Numbered from the stretch's first letter, positions 17,809 through 28,221 are shown. The stretch: 64,000 bases of DNA from Allobosea lathyri (GCF_900108245.1 NZ_FNUY01000005.1:310001-374000); one strand, 5' to 3'. Translations and numbers: made by a program. Notes: generated from the letters alone by a model not told the origin.

Positions 17809-19068
17809 ATGACCCAGACGCTTCCCTCCGCCGCTGTGCTCGGCGCGCGCGCCTTCGCCGCACTTCAGGGCCTGAACCGCTTCAGCGACGAGCCGGGCAA
17901 GCTGACCCGGCTCTATCTGTCGCCGGCGCACAGGCAGGCGGCCGAATGGACCAAGGGCGCGATGGAAGTGGCGGGGCTGACCGCCTTCATCGATGCGGCC
18001 GGCTCCGTGCAGGGCCGGCGTGAAGGGCCGGTGCCGGGTGGGCCTTCGGTAGTGATCGGCTCGCATATCGACACGGTGAAGGATGGCGGCCGCTTCGACG
18101 GCAATCTCGGCGTCGTCGCGGGTATCCTGACCGCGCAGGCGCTGCGCGACGCCGGCATCGTCTTGCCGTTTGCGCTCGAGGTCGTCGCTTTCGGCGATGA
18201 GGAGAATGTCCGCTTCCCTACCCATCTCTCCACTTCCCTCGCGTTGACCGGCGAATACGACCCGGCCTGGCTCGATGCCCGCGACAGCGAGGGGGCCCGT
18301 CTGGCCGAAGCGCTGGTCGAATTCGGCGGAAATCCTGCCGGAATTCCCGCTCTCGCCCGCAAGCCCGGCTCGGTGAAGGCCTATCTCGAGGTCCATATCG
18401 AGCAGGGGCCGGTGCTCGAGGTGGAGAACGAGGCGGTGGGCATCGTCACCGCGATCAACGCCCAGAGCCGCGCCCGCATCCAGGTGACCGGTGAGGCCGG
18501 CCATGCCGGCACGGTGCCGATGAGCCTGCGCAAGGATGCGCTGACGGCAGGCGCTGAAATGGCGCTGGCGCTGGAGGAGATCGCGGCGGGGCACGACCAG
18601 GCGGTCGGCACGGTCGGCGTGTTCTCGCCTAATCCCGGCGCCACCAATGTCGTGCCGGGCGCCGTCGAGTTCACCATCGACTTCCGCTGCCCGTCCAACG
18701 CGACGCTGGCGAGCATGAATGCGGCCATCCACGAACGTTTTGCGGCCATTGCCGAGCGGCGTGGCGTCGGGCTCGCCATCACCCCCTATGCGACGGCCGC
18801 CGCCGTGCCGATGAATCCCGGGTTGCAGGATGCATTGGCGGCCGGCGTGACGCGGGCCGGAGGCAATCTCAGCGTGCGCCGCCTGCCTTCGGGCGCCGGG
18901 CATGACGCCATGGCCATGGCGACGCTGTGCCCCGCCGCGATGCTGTTCGTGCGCAACGAGAAGGGCATCAGCCATTCGCCACTGGAGAACATGACCGAGG
19001 CCGATGCCGGCATCGCGATCCGTGTTCTCATCGAAACCATCCTGGAACTGGCCAAAAAGGGCGCCTGA
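17809..19068 (+). CDS. M20-family N-carbamoyl-amino-acid / allantoate amidohydrolase
   Basis: A 419-residue zinc hydrolase of the HyuC/AllC/AmaB group that cleaves carbamoyl or ureido groups from amino acids or allantoate. The metal motifs are GSHIDTVKDGG (H, D), FGDEENVRF (E-E), HIEQGPVLE (H) and GAGHDAMAMA near the end; SQSRARIQVTGEAGHAG is the dimerisation domain strand. ATG 17809. Probably in a unit with the SDR upstream. Exact substrate cannot be read from the sequence. Confidence 0.88.
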   Translation: MTQTLPSAAVLGARAFAALQGLNRFSDEPGKLTRLYLSPAHRQAAEWTKGAMEVAGLTAFIDAAGSVQGRREGPVPGGPSVVIGSHIDTVKDGGRFDGNLGVVAGILTAQALRDAGIVLPFALEVVAFGDEENVRFPTHLSTSLALTGEYDPAWLDARDSEGARLAEALVEFGGNPAGIPALARKPGSVKAYLEVHIEQGPVLEVENEAVGIVTAINAQSRARIQVTGEAGHAGTVPMSLRKDALTAGAEMALALEEIAAGHDQAVGTVGVFSPNPGATNVVPGAVEFTIDFRCPSNATLASMNAAIHERFAAIAERRGVGLAITPYATAAAVPMNPGLQDALAAGVTRAGGNLSVRRLPSGAGHDAMAMATLCPAAMLFVRNEKGISHSPLENMTEADAGIAIRVLIETILELAKKGA

Positions 19069-19164
19069 AGGCTATGTTTCTCATCCACGGGAGACCGCGA
19101 CACCGCGTGCCATTCCCCAGTACGGCCCGGTTGCGTAGGAGAAGGAAGCCGTAGGAGGCTGCCG

Positions 19165-20376
19165 ATGGACTTTGAGACATTCTTCAGCACGGAGCTCGAC
19201 GCACTTCGTAGCGAAGGCCGCTATCGGGTCTTCGCCGATCTCGAGCGGCAGGCCGGGCGCTTCCCGCGCGCGACCTATCACGGCGCGGATACGCCCCGCG
19301 AGGTCACCGTCTGGTGCTCCAACGACTATCTCGGCATGGGGCAGCACCCCGATGTGCTCGCGGCAATGCATGCCGCGATCGACGAATGCGGCGCCGGCAC
19401 CGGCGGCACCCGCAATATCGGCGGCACCAATCATTATCATATCCTGCTCGAGCAGGAGCTGGCCGATCTGCACGGCAAGGAATCGGCCCTGCTGTTCAAC
19501 TCCGGCTACATGTCGAACTGGACGTCGCTGTCGACGCTGGCCTCGCGCATTCCCGGCTGCGTTGTACTGACGGACGCGCTGAACCATGCCTCGATGATCG
19601 AGGGCATCCGGCACTCGCGCGCCGAGAAGCTGATCTTCGCTCATAACGACCCGGATGATCTGCGCCGCAAGCTCGCGGGGCTCGATCCGGCACGGCCGAA
19701 GCTGATCGCCTTCGAGTCGGTCTATTCGATGGATGGCGACATCGCCCCGATCGCCGCATTCTGCGACATTGCCGACGAATTCGGCGCGATGACCTATATC
19801 GACGAGGTCCATGCGGTCGGCCTGTATGGCCCGCGTGGCGGCGGCGTCAGCGAGCGCGAGGGCCTGAGCCATCGCCTGACGCTGATCGAGGGCACGCTGG
19901 CGAAGTCCTTCGGCGTGATGGGCGGTTATATCGCGGGATCGGCAGCGCTTTGCGACTATATCCGCAGCTTCGCCTCTGGTTTCATCTTCTCAAGCTCCCT
20001 GCCGCCGACGCTGGCGGCCGGCGCGCTCGCCTCGATCCGCCATCTCAAGGCGAGTTCGAGCGAGCGAGAGCGTCAGCAGGACCGCGTGGCGGCGCTGCGG
20101 CGCAGGCTCGACGCGATCGGCATCCCGCATCTCGACAATCCCAGCCATATCGTGCCGGTGATGGTCGGCGATCCCGTGCTCTGCAAGAAGATCAGCGACG
20201 ACCTGCTGGCGCGCTTCGACATCTATGTCCAGCCGATCAACTACCCGACCGTGCCGCGCGGCACCGAGCGGCTGCGCATCACCCCATCGCCCCTCCACAG
20301 CGATGCCGATATCGACCATCTGGTCTCGGCGTTGACCGCGATCTGGGGCCAGGTCGGGCTCAAGCGCGCCGCGTGA
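19165..20376 (+). CDS. hemA: 5-aminolevulinate synthase
   Basis: Condenses glycine and succinyl-CoA into 5-aminolevulinate, the first step of heme and tetrapyrrole synthesis by the C4 route used by alphaproteobacteria. The 403-residue PLP enzyme shows [13 protein letters not shown], the glycine-rich [33 protein letters not shown] and the PLP lysine K247 in [19 protein letters not shown] lies eight bases before ATG 19165. Length and motifs are full. Confidence 0.96.
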   Translation: MDFETFFSTELDALRSEGRYRVFADLERQAGRFPRATYHGADTPREVTVWCSNDYLGMGQHPDVLAAMHAAIDECGAGTGGTRNIGGTNHYHILLEQELADLHGKESALLFNSGYMSNWTSLSTLASRIPGCVVLTDALNHASMIEGIRHSRAEKLIFAHNDPDDLRRKLAGLDPARPKLIAFESVYSMDGDIAPIAAFCDIADEFGAMTYIDEVHAVGLYGPRGGGVSEREGLSHRLTLIEGTLAKSFGVMGGYIAGSAALCDYIRSFASGFIFSSSLPPTLAAGALASIRHLKASSSERERQQDRVAALRRRLDAIGIPHLDNPSHIVPVMVGDPVLCKKISDDLLARFDIYVQPINYPTVPRGTERLRITPSPLHSDADIDHLVSALTAIWGQVGLKRAA

Positions 20377-20393
20377 CGTCCCGCGGCGGTCGG

Positions 20394-20409
20394 TGTTTCC
20401 CGTGAAACA
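20394..20409. promoter_or_regulatory. parS-like centromere site (one mismatch)
   Basis: TGTTTCCCGTGAAACA matches the chromosomal ParB-binding consensus TGTTTCACGTGAAACA at 15 of 16 positions; the A at position 7 is replaced by C. It lies 18 bases after the hemA stop and overlaps a second inverted repeat (TTTCCCG/CGGGAAA, 20396-20417). Genes such as hslUV lie near the origin in related species, where parS sites are expected. Confidence 0.55.
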
Positions 20410-20537
20410 TCGGGAAAATAACCCGCGATATCCGACGCCACGCGCCGGCAAATAGCCGAGTTGCGCCGGCGCGCCCTTGATACCGGGCCTCAGCCTGAAC
20501 ATGTTGGCGGCTCCTGTTCACGCAAGGCCCGAATCGC

Positions 20538-21104
20538 ATGTCCGACAATCACGCCGCTCCCCTGATGCACGCGACCACCATCCTGATGGTGCGCAAGGGC
20601 GGTCGCGTCGTGATCGGCGGCGACGGGCAGGTATCGCTGGGCCCGACGATCATGAAGGGCAATGCCAAGAAGGTCCGCCGGCTCGCCAAGGGCGCGGTGA
20701 TCGCCGGTTTCGCCGGCGCGACCGCCGACGCCTTCACGCTGTTCGAGCGGTTGGAAACCAAGCTGGAGCAGTATCCGACGCAATTGCTGCGCGCCTGCGT
20801 CGAACTCGCCAAGGACTGGCGCACCGACCGCTACCTGCGCCGGCTCGAGGCCATGCTGCTGGTTGCCGACAAGGAGGTCTCGCTGCTGATCTCGGGCACG
20901 GGCGACGTGCTGGAACCGGAAACCAGCGAACATGGCGCGGTCATGGCAATCGGATCGGGCGGGAATTTCGCTCTGGCTGCGGCCCGCGCATTGGTTGACA
21001 CCGATCTCGACGCGGAGGCCATCGTGCGCAAGGCGATGAAGATCGCCGGCGACATCTGCGTCTACACCAACCACAGCCTCGTGATCGAGACGCTGGAGGC
21101 ATGA
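20538..21104 (+). CDS. hslV: ATP-dependent protease peptidase subunit HslV
   Basis: Proteolytic subunit of the HslUV (ClpYQ) complex, an N-terminal-threonine hydrolase related to the proteasome. The 188-residue product begins with a short propeptide to [10 protein letters not shown], where the catalytic Thr is exposed after processing, and continues with [26 protein letters not shown] and [17 protein letters not shown] 20538. A weak heat-shock-like -35 (CTTGAT at 20476) lies upstream without a good -10. Its stop overlaps the next gene as ATGA. Confidence 0.95.
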   Translation: MSDNHAAPLMHATTILMVRKGGRVVIGGDGQVSLGPTIMKGNAKKVRRLAKGAVIAGFAGATADAFTLFERLETKLEQYPTQLLRACVELAKDWRTDRYLRRLEAMLLVADKEVSLLISGTGDVLEPETSEHGAVMAIGSGGNFALAAARALVDTDLDAEAIVRKAMKIAGDICVYTNHSLVIETLEA

Positions 21105-22111
21105 TGTTCGAGGATATTCGCTCTGTGGCCGCAGCCGCGCGCGCAGAGCGGGTTGTAGAAGCCAAGTTCCGCTCACAGCCAAAAGTTCGAGAGTGGCCTA
21201 TGACGATGGTGCTTGGCTTGCTCCTGCTCGGTCTGGCTTTCGAGCTTCAAAAAGGCGGCTCACTGACTTTGGGTATCGGGCTGGCAAGCGTCAGCTGGAT
21301 ACTGGCAGAATTTGCGACACGCCTGCTGAGGTTGGGCTTGCCAAGCATCCCTTTGCTTTTAGGGTTTTTCGCCGGTAGCCAATTCATCAATCTTGCAACG
21401 CTCAACGAAACCGTCACGCGGGTTACAGAGCAGCGCGTCGCGATTGCACCGGGGATCGACAACTACGCGGCGCTGAACGTCGCGAGCGTCACGTTGCCGA
21501 CCGTAATTTTCCTCGCTCTATATTACTGGCGATTTCGTGTACCGCTGACAATTGCGGTTGGAGTCGGTTATCTGCTCTTCGGATCACTCTGCCTTGGCTT
21601 GTTCTTTTTCGAAGGCGCTTTCGTCACTTGGATGGAACCGCTGTCATGGGCAGGAGGAGTTGCGGTTCTGGGGCTCGCAATTCGCATCGATCTATCGGAT
21701 CGTTTCCGGACAACAACGCGAAGCGAGATAGCATTCTGGCTGTACGTTCTCGCCGCCTTTATCATCCTAAATCCGATTGTAGGCGAGTTCGGCAAGATGA
21801 CGGCAATGCCGGCGTTGCCCTCGCAAGCCGGTCTGCTTGGCGTGCTTGCCGCCCTCGCCATATGCGGATTATTGATCGATCGGCGGATTCTGATCTTAGG
21901 CGGTGCGCTCTATTCCGGGCTGTCCCTGACCTATTTGGCCGTCAAATCCGAATTGTCGGGTTTCGGCATCCCATTTGTTGTGCTGCTGACTCTGTTCTGC
22001 ATCCTCGGCCTCGCGCTTTACTGGCGCCCGCTCCGTCAGTGGCTTGTTCTCGCATCACCGTTCCGCAACCTACAGCACAAGCTTCCACCTCTGACGCTGG
22101 AGTCGCCTTAG
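21101..22111 (+). CDS. polytopic membrane protein of unknown function
   Basis: A 336-residue protein with about ten hydrophobic helices starting near residue 36, a short cytoplasmic N-terminus rich in Arg/Glu, and a recognisable segment [20 protein letters not shown] followed later by [15 protein letters not shown] and a C-terminal [11 protein letters not shown] block. I know this pattern only from uncharacterised alphaproteobacterial membrane proteins. The start ATG overlaps the hslV stop, so the gene is coupled to hslV and sits between the two subunits of the HslUV protease. Its codon use is visibly less GC-rich than its neighbours, which points to later arrival. Confidence 0.85.
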   Translation: MMFEDIRSVAAAARAERVVEAKFRSQPKVREWPMTMVLGLLLLGLAFELQKGGSLTLGIGLASVSWILAEFATRLLRLGLPSIPLLLGFFAGSQFINLATLNETVTRVTEQRVAIAPGIDNYAALNVASVTLPTVIFLALYYWRFRVPLTIAVGVGYLLFGSLCLGLFFFEGAFVTWMEPLSWAGGVAVLGLAIRIDLSDRFRTTTRSEIAFWLYVLAAFIILNPIVGEFGKMTAMPALPSQAGLLGVLAALAICGLLIDRRILILGGALYSGLSLTYLAVKSELSGFGIPFVVLLTLFCILGLALYWRPLRQWLVLASPFRNLQHKLPPLTLESP

Positions 22112-22161
22112 TTCTCCTTCGTCAATCGGAACCCACCACCTCAGAAACCGTGACAGAACGA

Positions 22162-23469
22162 ATGACCTCCTTTTCCCCCCGCGAGATCGTTTCCGAACTC
22201 GACCGTTTCATCGTCGGCCAGAACGACGCCAAGCGCGCCGTCGCCATCGCGCTGCGCAATCGCTGGCGCCGGCAGCAATTGGAGGGGCCGCTGCGCGAAG
22301 AGGTTTCGCCTAAGAACATCCTGATGATCGGGCCGACCGGCTGCGGCAAGACCGAGATCGCGCGCCGCCTCGCCCGACTCGCCAACGCCCCCTTCCTCAA
22401 GGTCGAGGCAACCAAGTTCACCGAGGTCGGCTATGTCGGCCGCGATGTCGAATCGATCATCCGCGACCTCGTCGAGATCGCGATCGCGCTGGTGCGCGAC
22501 AGCCGGCGCAAGGACGTACAGGCGAAGGCGCATCTCGCCGCCGAGGAGCGGGTGCTGGACGCGCTGGTCGGCGCCACCGCCAGCCCGGCTACGCGCGATT
22601 CCTTCCGCAAGAAGCTGCGCGCCAACGAGCTCGACGACAAGGAGATCGAGGTCGAGATCGCGGCCGGGAGCTCAAACACGCCGATGTTCGAATTGCCGGG
22701 CATGCCTGGCGCCTCGATCGGTGCGATCTCGCTCGGCGACATGTTCGGCAAGGCGTTCGGTAAAACCGGCAAGCCCAAGCGCATCCTGGTGAAGGACGCC
22801 TATGGCCCGCTGGTGACCGAGGAGAGCGACAAGCTGATCGATCAGGACGCTATCGTGCAGACGGCGATCCGCGAGGTCGAGAACAACGGCATCGTCTTCC
22901 TCGACGAGATCGACAAGATCTGCTCGCGCGAGGGCAAAAGCGGGGCCGACGTTTCGCGCGAGGGCGTGCAGCGCGATCTGCTGCCGCTGATCGAAGGCAC
23001 GACAGTCGCCACCAAGCATGGCGCGGTGAAGAGCGACCACATCCTCTTCATCGCGTCGGGCGCCTTCCACGTCTCGCGGCCTTCCGACCTGCTGCCGGAA
23101 CTGCAGGGGCGCCTGCCGATCCGGGTCGAATTGCACCCGCTCGATATCGAGGATTTCAAGCGCATCCTGACCGAGACGGAAGCGAGCCTGATCAAGCAGT
23201 CGGTCGCGCTGATGGCGACGGAAGAAGTCACGATCGAGTTTACGCCCGACGCGATCGACGCCATCGCGCGCATCGCCGTCGATGTGAATTCGACGGTCGA
23301 GAATATCGGCGCGCGGAGGCTCCAGACCGTGATCGAGCGCATTCTCGACGAGATCTCCTTCACAGCGCCCGACCGGTCCGGTGACAAGGTCACGATCGAC
23401 GCCGCCTATGTCGAGGCCCGCATCGGCGATCTCGCGAAGAATGCCGATCTGAGCCGGTTCATTTTGTGA
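22162..23469 (+). CDS. hslU: HslU unfoldase, ATPase subunit of HslUV
   Basis: AAA+ unfoldase that feeds substrates to HslV. The 435-residue product contains the Walker A motif GPTGCGKTE with K63, the pore-loop region GYVGRDVES, the I-domain insert (about 110-230), Walker [10 protein letters not shown], sensor 1 (FIASGAF), and the arginine-finger/sensor 2 segment GARRLQTV near the C-terminus, ending in the hydrophobic SRFIL tail that docks on HslV. ATG 22162 matches the family start [15 protein letters not shown] long upstream in-frame extension overlaps the membrane gene and is not used. Confidence 0.96.
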   Translation: MTSFSPREIVSELDRFIVGQNDAKRAVAIALRNRWRRQQLEGPLREEVSPKNILMIGPTGCGKTEIARRLARLANAPFLKVEATKFTEVGYVGRDVESIIRDLVEIAIALVRDSRRKDVQAKAHLAAEERVLDALVGATASPATRDSFRKKLRANELDDKEIEVEIAAGSSNTPMFELPGMPGASIGAISLGDMFGKAFGKTGKPKRILVKDAYGPLVTEESDKLIDQDAIVQTAIREVENNGIVFLDEIDKICSREGKSGADVSREGVQRDLLPLIEGTTVATKHGAVKSDHILFIASGAFHVSRPSDLLPELQGRLPIRVELHPLDIEDFKRILTETEASLIKQSVALMATEEVTIEFTPDAIDAIARIAVDVNSTVENIGARRLQTVIERILDEISFTAPDRSGDKVTIDAAYVEARIGDLAKNADLSRFIL

Positions 23470-23481
23470 CGCTCGACTCGT

Positions 23482-23508
23482 GTCTTCATTCTTGGTTATA
23501 TTGAAGAC
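23482..23508. promoter_or_regulatory. candidate ParD operator/promoter
   Basis: GTCTTCA (23482-23488) and TGAAGAC (23502-23508) are perfect inverted copies spanning a TTATAT -10-like box, just upstream of the antitoxin start. This is the usual layout for an autoregulated toxin-antitoxin promoter. Confidence 0.5.
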
Positions 23509-23526
23509 CAATGAAGGGAGGCCGCA

Positions 23527-23781
23527 TTGTCCCGCACCACAACCATGACCGTTCGGCTCAGCGGCGCGCTTAGCGAGTTCGTCGCTGCGAATGTCGGCGA
23601 AAACGGCGCTTACGAGAACATCAGCGAATATGTTCGCGATCTCATCCGGCGCGACAGGCAACGGTCCGAGCAGGAGGCCTTCGAGCGGTTGAAGGCGGAG
23701 TTGACCCATGCTTTCGCGGCGCCGGACGCTTCCTATGTTCCCCTGACGGCAGCCGAGATCATCGCGCGAAACAAGGTGTGA
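23527..23781 (+). CDS. ParD-family antitoxin
   Basis: An 84-residue ribbon-helix-helix antitoxin. The N-terminal strand (TMTVRLSG) and helices with ENISEYVRDLIRRD are typical of the ParD/CC2985 group; the C-terminal tail should wrap the toxin. The TTG at 23527 is chosen because AAGGGAGG lies five bases upstream; ATG 23545 is an alternative. Seven bases separate it from the toxin gene, so the two form one operon. Confidence 0.88.
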   Translation: MSRTTTMTVRLSGALSEFVAANVGENGAYENISEYVRDLIRRDRQRSEQEAFERLKAELTHAFAAPDASYVPLTAAEIIARNKV

Positions 23782-23788
23782 GATCGAT

Positions 23789-24103
23789 ATGGCCGCCGTC
23801 CGCGTCCAGCAGGCGGCTTCGCACCGCCTCGACGAAATCTATCGCTACACACGCGATCGCTGGGGCCCTGAACAGGCCGAGCACTATATCTCCGGCCTGT
23901 TCGCGTCGTTCGGCAAGATCGAATCCCACGCCGTCTTGTCGCGCCCCGTCCCGGCGGAATTCGGCGTCGAGGGTTATTTGTTTCGCTATGAGCAGCACTT
24001 CGTCTATTGGCGCAGGCTGGCCAACGGCGATGTCGGCATCGTGACGATCCTGCATGAGCGGATGCATCAGATCGATCGATTCCGCGAGGATTTCGGATCG
24101 TGA
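23789..24103 (+). CDS. ParE/RelE-family toxin
   Basis: A 104-residue toxin of the RelE/ParE fold, with SHRLDEIYRYTRDRWG near the N-terminus and YLFRYEQHFVYWRRL...VGIVTILHERM toward the C-terminus. ParE toxins block DNA gyrase, RelE toxins cleave mRNA; the ParD partner and the ILHERMH ending favour the ParE group. The stop lies 22 bases before murJ. Confidence 0.88.
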   Translation: MAAVRVQQAASHRLDEIYRYTRDRWGPEQAEHYISGLFASFGKIESHAVLSRPVPAEFGVEGYLFRYEQHFVYWRRLANGDVGIVTILHERMHQIDRFREDFGS

Positions 24104-24125
24104 CGCGGCGGCGAAGGACGCAGTC

Positions 24126-25700
24126 TTGACCGAGCCTGTGCCGCAGCGTTCCCGCCTTGCCCGCGATTCGCTGATCGTCGGAGCCGCGACGATCCTGTCG
24201 CGCCTGCTCGGCTTCGCCCGCGATGTCCTGATCGCGCGATTGCTCGGCGCTGGTCCCGTCGCCGATGCGTTCCTGGCCGCGCTGAGGCTGCCCAATCTGG
24301 TTCGCCGTGTGCTCGGCGAAGGCGGGCTCAATGCGCCGTTCGTGCCTGTTTATCTGGGCGTCAAGGCAGAGCGCGGCGATGCAGCTGCGCGGCGCTTCGC
24401 CGGGCAGGCGGCGGGACAGCTTGGGCTGCTGCTGATCCTTCTGGTCGCGCTTGGCGAGATCGCCGCGCCCTGGCTTGTGCTCGGACTGGCTGGGGGCTTT
24501 GCCGACGAACCCGCAACGCTGGCTCTCGCCGCGCATTACACCCGGCTGATGCTGCCTTTCCTGCTGCTGACGACGCTGGCGGCCATGCTGGCGGCCATGC
24601 TCAATGCCGAGCGGCGCTTCACCATGGCGGCGCTGGCTCCGGCCCTGATGAATGCGATCCTGCTGACGATCCTGATCGTGCAGCTCGCGCGGGGAACGGA
24701 ACCCGCCCTGGGCGCGCAATGGCTGGCCGTATGCGTCAGCCTGACCGGGCTCGCGCATCTCGGGCTGATCCTGTTCGCCTTGCGGGAGACCGGCCTGCCG
24801 CGCCTCAGCCTGGTCTGGTCGCCCGACATGACGCAGCTGGTGCGCAAGGGTGGCGCGACCCTGCTTGCGGCCTCGGCGGCACAGCTCGTGCTGCTGGTCG
24901 CGACGCAGATCGCCTCGACCGAGCCCGGCGCCGTGTCCGCGCTTTACTATGCCGACCGTGTCTTCCAGCTGCCGTTGAGCTTCGTCGGTGTGGCGATGGG
25001 AACCGTAGTGCTCTCGGAAATGGCCGCCGCTGCGAACGCGGACGGACAGGATGCGATGCTCGGGCATTCGCTTGCCCTGGGGTTGATGCTGGCCTTGCCC
25101 GCAGCAACGGCGCTGGCGGCCCTGGCGGGCCCGATCATCTCGGTGCTGTTCGAGCATGGCCGCTTCGGGGTCGAGGATCGGGACCGCACAGCCGCAGCAC
25201 TCGCAGCCTTCGCGCTCGGCCTGCCCTTCGCCGTCGTCGCCAAGGTCTTCGGGCAGGTCTATTTTGCAAGGCAGAAGCCCAAGCTGCCGCTGCTCGCGGG
25301 CTGCCTCGCCGTCCTCGTCGCCGCGCTTGCCGGCTATGGCCTCGCCGGCGACGGCAATGCCGCCCGCATGGCCGCCTTGGCGGCCAGCCTCGCCTTCTTC
25401 ATGCAGGCCGCGCTGCTCGGCCTTGCGCTGCTGCGCGACGGAATCTGGCGCCCAGGCGTCGCAAGCTTGCGTCCAATCGTCGCCAGCCTGATCGCCAGCG
25501 CCGTTATGCTCGGCGTTCTCTTGGGTCTTTCCTCCGTTCTTGCCGCCATGCTCTCGCCGGGCGAGCCGACGCTCTGGCGGGTCTCCGCCCTGCTTTTCCT
25601 GTGCGGCGGCGGTGTCGTCACCTATGGCTGCGCGGGCTGGCTGCTCGGTGCGTTCGGGGCTCTCCCGCTGCCGCGCTACTTGCGCAAGTGGCGGGCATAA
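24126..25700 (+). CDS. murJ: lipid II flippase MurJ (MviN)
   Basis: Flips the lipid-linked peptidoglycan precursor across the inner membrane. The 524-residue protein has about 14 hydrophobic helices and the N-terminal signature [23 protein letters not shown] plus FRRxxGEGG in the form [18 protein letters not shown]. The start is taken as TTG 24126 with GAAGGA upstream; an ATG is lacking before it in a sensible position. It follows the ParDE pair closely, perhaps read through from it. Confidence 0.93.
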   Translation: MTEPVPQRSRLARDSLIVGAATILSRLLGFARDVLIARLLGAGPVADAFLAALRLPNLVRRVLGEGGLNAPFVPVYLGVKAERGDAAARRFAGQAAGQLGLLLILLVALGEIAAPWLVLGLAGGFADEPATLALAAHYTRLMLPFLLLTTLAAMLAAMLNAERRFTMAALAPALMNAILLTILIVQLARGTEPALGAQWLAVCVSLTGLAHLGLILFALRETGLPRLSLVWSPDMTQLVRKGGATLLAASAAQLVLLVATQIASTEPGAVSALYYADRVFQLPLSFVGVAMGTVVLSEMAAAANADGQDAMLGHSLALGLMLALPAATALAALAGPIISVLFEHGRFGVEDRDRTAAALAAFALGLPFAVVAKVFGQVYFARQKPKLPLLAGCLAVLVAALAGYGLAGDGNAARMAALAASLAFFMQAALLGLALLRDGIWRPGVASLRPIVASLIASAVMLGVLLGLSSVLAAMLSPGEPTLWRVSALLFLCGGGVVTYGCAGWLLGAFGALPLPRYLRKWRA

Positions 25701-25746
25701 GCCAGAAGCCCCCCTCCTTTCCTGGTTCGTGATGACGGAGCGCCCC

Positions 25747-26793
25747 ATGGCGACCTTTCACCAGCGCGTCTTCTCGGGCATGCAGCCCACCTCGACGCTT
25801 CATCTCGGCAATTATCTGGGCGCGCTGACCAACTGGGTCGCGATGCAGAAGACGCATGAGTGCATTTATTGCGTCGTCGACATGCACGCGATCACCGTCT
25901 GGCAGGATCCGGCCGACCTGACACGCGCGATTCGTGAGGTGACGGCGGCTTACGTCGCAGCCGGCGTCGATCCCAAGCAGAGCATCATCTTCAACCAGAG
26001 CCAGGTGCATCAGCACGCCGAGCTTGCCTGGGTGTTCAACTGCGTCGCACGGCTCGGCTGGCTCAACCGCATGACCCAGTTCAAGGAGAAGGCCGGCAAG
26101 GACAAGGAGAATGCCTCGATCGGCCTTTACGCCTATCCGTCGCTGATGGCGGCCGACATCCTGCTCTACAAGGCGACACATGTGCCTGTCGGCGAGGACC
26201 AGAAGCAGCATCTCGAGCTCGCCCGCGACATCGCCCAGAAGTTCAACAATGATTTCGGCGACCAGATCGCGGCGCGGCATCTCGGAACGGGCAATCTCGG
26301 CTTCTTTCCGCAGCCGGAACCGATGATCCAGGGGCCGGCGCCGCGCGTGATGAGCCTGCGCGACGGCACCAAGAAGATGTCGAAGTCCGATCCCTCGGAT
26401 TATTCGCGCATCAACCTGACCGATGATGCCGAGACCATCGCCACCAAGGTGCGCAAGGCCAAGACAGATCCCGAAGCGCTGCCCTCCGAGGAAAAGGGGC
26501 TGGAGGGCCGGCCGGAGGCCGAAAATCTCGTCGGCATCTATGCCGGGCTGAACGGCGAGACCAAGGCGCAGGTTCTAAGCCAGTTCGGCGGCGGCCAGTT
26601 CTCCGGTTTCAAGGCGGCCCTGGTCGATCTTGCGGTCGCCAAACTCGCGCCGATCGCTGGCGACATGCGTCGCCTGCTCGCCGAGCCCAGTCATATCGAC
26701 GCCATTCTCGGCGAAGGTGCGGAGCGCGCCGAAGCTATCGCCGCGCCGATCATGCGCGACGTCAAGGACATCGTCGGCTTCGTCCGGCGCTGA
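25747..26793 (+). CDS. trpS: tryptophanyl-tRNA synthetase
   Basis: Class I aminoacyl-tRNA synthetase charging tRNA-Trp. In 348 residues it has the HIGH-equivalent TLHLGNY near the start, the tryptophan-pocket region [20 protein letters not shown] with [14 protein letters not shown], and the KMSKS loop ([10 protein letters not shown]). ATG 25747 has ACGGAG upstream; ATG 25732 would add five residues. murJ-trpS adjacency is common in Rhizobiales. Confidence 0.96.
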   Translation: MATFHQRVFSGMQPTSTLHLGNYLGALTNWVAMQKTHECIYCVVDMHAITVWQDPADLTRAIREVTAAYVAAGVDPKQSIIFNQSQVHQHAELAWVFNCVARLGWLNRMTQFKEKAGKDKENASIGLYAYPSLMAADILLYKATHVPVGEDQKQHLELARDIAQKFNNDFGDQIAARHLGTGNLGFFPQPEPMIQGPAPRVMSLRDGTKKMSKSDPSDYSRINLTDDAETIATKVRKAKTDPEALPSEEKGLEGRPEAENLVGIYAGLNGETKAQVLSQFGGGQFSGFKAALVDLAVAKLAPIAGDMRRLLAEPSHIDAILGEGAERAEAIAAPIMRDVKDIVGFVRR

Positions 26794-26876
26794 CATCGCG
26801 CCATTGCGGCGGGCTTGCGCTGACGTAGCGGCGCAGGCCACCATGCCACCTCTCGAAGCGGCGACAGGCAACACTC

Positions 26877-27371
26877 ATGGTCAAGCGTCGGCGGTCCTAT
26901 GAAACGGGCCATCGCCCGAAATTTCTCGCGGTTGTCGACGACAGCCCCGAATGCGCCAAGGCCGTGCGCTTCGCGGCGCGGCGCTGCGCACGCGTCGGCG
27001 CCTCCATCGTCCTGCTCGGCGTGGTCACCCCGCCCGAACACGAGACCTGGCTCGGCGTCGGCGAGGTCATGCAGGCCGAGGCCGAAGCTGCCGCCGAGAA
27101 ACTGATCGACACCGCCGCGGCGTCGGTCCGCGGCCTCGCGGGGCTGGAGCCCGAGCGTGTCGTGCGCACCGGCGACAAGGCCGACGAGGTGGTCAAGCTG
27201 ATCGAGGCCGACGAGGATATCTCGCTGCTGGTTCTGGCTGCGGGCACCGGACGAGACGGGCCGGGCCCGCTTGTGAGCGCGCTTGCCGGAAAATCCGCCG
27301 GCACCTTCCCGATCCCGGTCGCGATCGTGCCAGGCTTCCTGGAAGACGAGGAAATCGACGCGCTGGCCTGA
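26877..27371 (+). CDS. universal stress protein family protein
   Basis: A 164-residue single-domain UspA-like protein: FLAVVDDSPECAKAVRFAARRCARV at the N-terminus is the first strand and helix, followed by RVVRTGDKADEVVKLIEADEDISLLVLAAG and a glycine-rich AGTGRDGPGP region at the ATP-binding position, though not a canonical G-x2-G-x9-G(S/T). Such proteins modulate stress responses. Placed between trpS and the Nfu scaffold, an arrangement seen in other Rhizobiales. Confidence 0.87.
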   Translation: MVKRRRSYETGHRPKFLAVVDDSPECAKAVRFAARRCARVGASIVLLGVVTPPEHETWLGVGEVMQAEAEAAAEKLIDTAAASVRGLAGLEPERVVRTGDKADEVVKLIEADEDISLLVLAAGTGRDGPGPLVSALAGKSAGTFPIPVAIVPGFLEDEEIDALA

Positions 27372-27475
27372 ACGCATCGGGCCCGCATCGCGCTTGGTGC
27401 TGGAATCATTCCAGCCGTCAGCCTATATCGGGAGCAGGAACGGCGGCCTTGACCCGCCGGCACCGGAGGTTACCC

Positions 27476-28036
27476 ATGTTCATCCAGACCGAAGCCACAC
27501 CCAATCCCGCGACCCTGAAATTCCTGCCCGGCCGGACCGTGATGCCGGACGGGACGCTCGAACTGCGCGACGCCGACCAGGCCGAGCGCTCGCCGCTGGC
27601 CCAGCGACTGTTTGGCGTCAACGGCGTCTCCGGCGTCTTCCTCGGCTCCGATTTCATCACCGTGACCAAATCCGATGGCGAATGGCCTCATCTGAAGCCG
27701 GCCATCCTCGGCGCGATCATGGAGCATTTCATGTCCGGCGCGCCGGTACTCGCGAACGGCTCCGAAGCCGACGTGATCGAGGAGGGCGAGTTCTTCGCGC
27801 CCGAGGACGCGCAGACGGTCGAGACCATCAAGGACCTGCTGGAAACCCGCATCCGCCCGGCTGTCGCCGGCGATGGCGGCGACATCACCTTCCGCGGCTT
27901 CAAGGACGGCACCGTCTATCTCGCGATGAAGGGCTCCTGCTCCGGCTGCCCCTCCTCGACCGCGACACTGAAGCACGGCATCCAGAACCTGCTGCGCCAC
28001 TTCCTGCCGGATGTGCGCGAGGTCGAGGCGGTCTGA
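27476..28036 (+). CDS. NifU/Nfu-type iron-sulfur scaffold protein
   Basis: A 186-residue Fe-S carrier with an Nfu N-terminal domain (FIQTEATPNPATLKFLPGR) and a C-terminal NifU domain whose CSGCPSS motif holds the cluster-binding CxxC. It delivers Fe-S clusters to client enzymes such as MiaB, encoded about 2.4 kb downstream. GGAGG is seven bases before ATG 27476. Confidence 0.94.
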   Translation: MFIQTEATPNPATLKFLPGRTVMPDGTLELRDADQAERSPLAQRLFGVNGVSGVFLGSDFITVTKSDGEWPHLKPAILGAIMEHFMSGAPVLANGSEADVIEEGEFFAPEDAQTVETIKDLLETRIRPAVAGDGGDITFRGFKDGTVYLAMKGSCSGCPSSTATLKHGIQNLLRHFLPDVREVEAV

Positions 28037-28072
28037 GCGGAGCAATTTTCGCCCTAAGTGATTAACCCGCGT

Positions 28073-28178
28073 CGTCATTCCGGGCGCAGCGAAGCGGAGA
28101 CCCGGAATCCATCGTAGAACTCGACGCCCTTCGATGGATCCCGGATCGGCGCGACTTTGCCGCTTGTCCGGGATGACG
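28073..28178. repeat. dispersed nested palindrome, copy 2
   Basis: Ends CGTCATTCCGG and CCGGGATGACG are near-inverted, with an inner GGAATCCATCG / CGATGGATCC pair. Same family as 7921-8034 and 38392-38501. It fills the gap between the Nfu scaffold and tsaB. Confidence 0.85.
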
Positions 28179-28221
28179 GCAAGTCCCATTCACCTTCCAT
28201 GACCGGCTTGGCATATCCCTG

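Noticed and set aside
23733..25748. 671-residue open frame on the - strand across murJ
   Set aside because: It is the antisense shadow of murJ in GC-rich DNA; the murJ frame carries all the conserved motifs and no ribosome site precedes this one.
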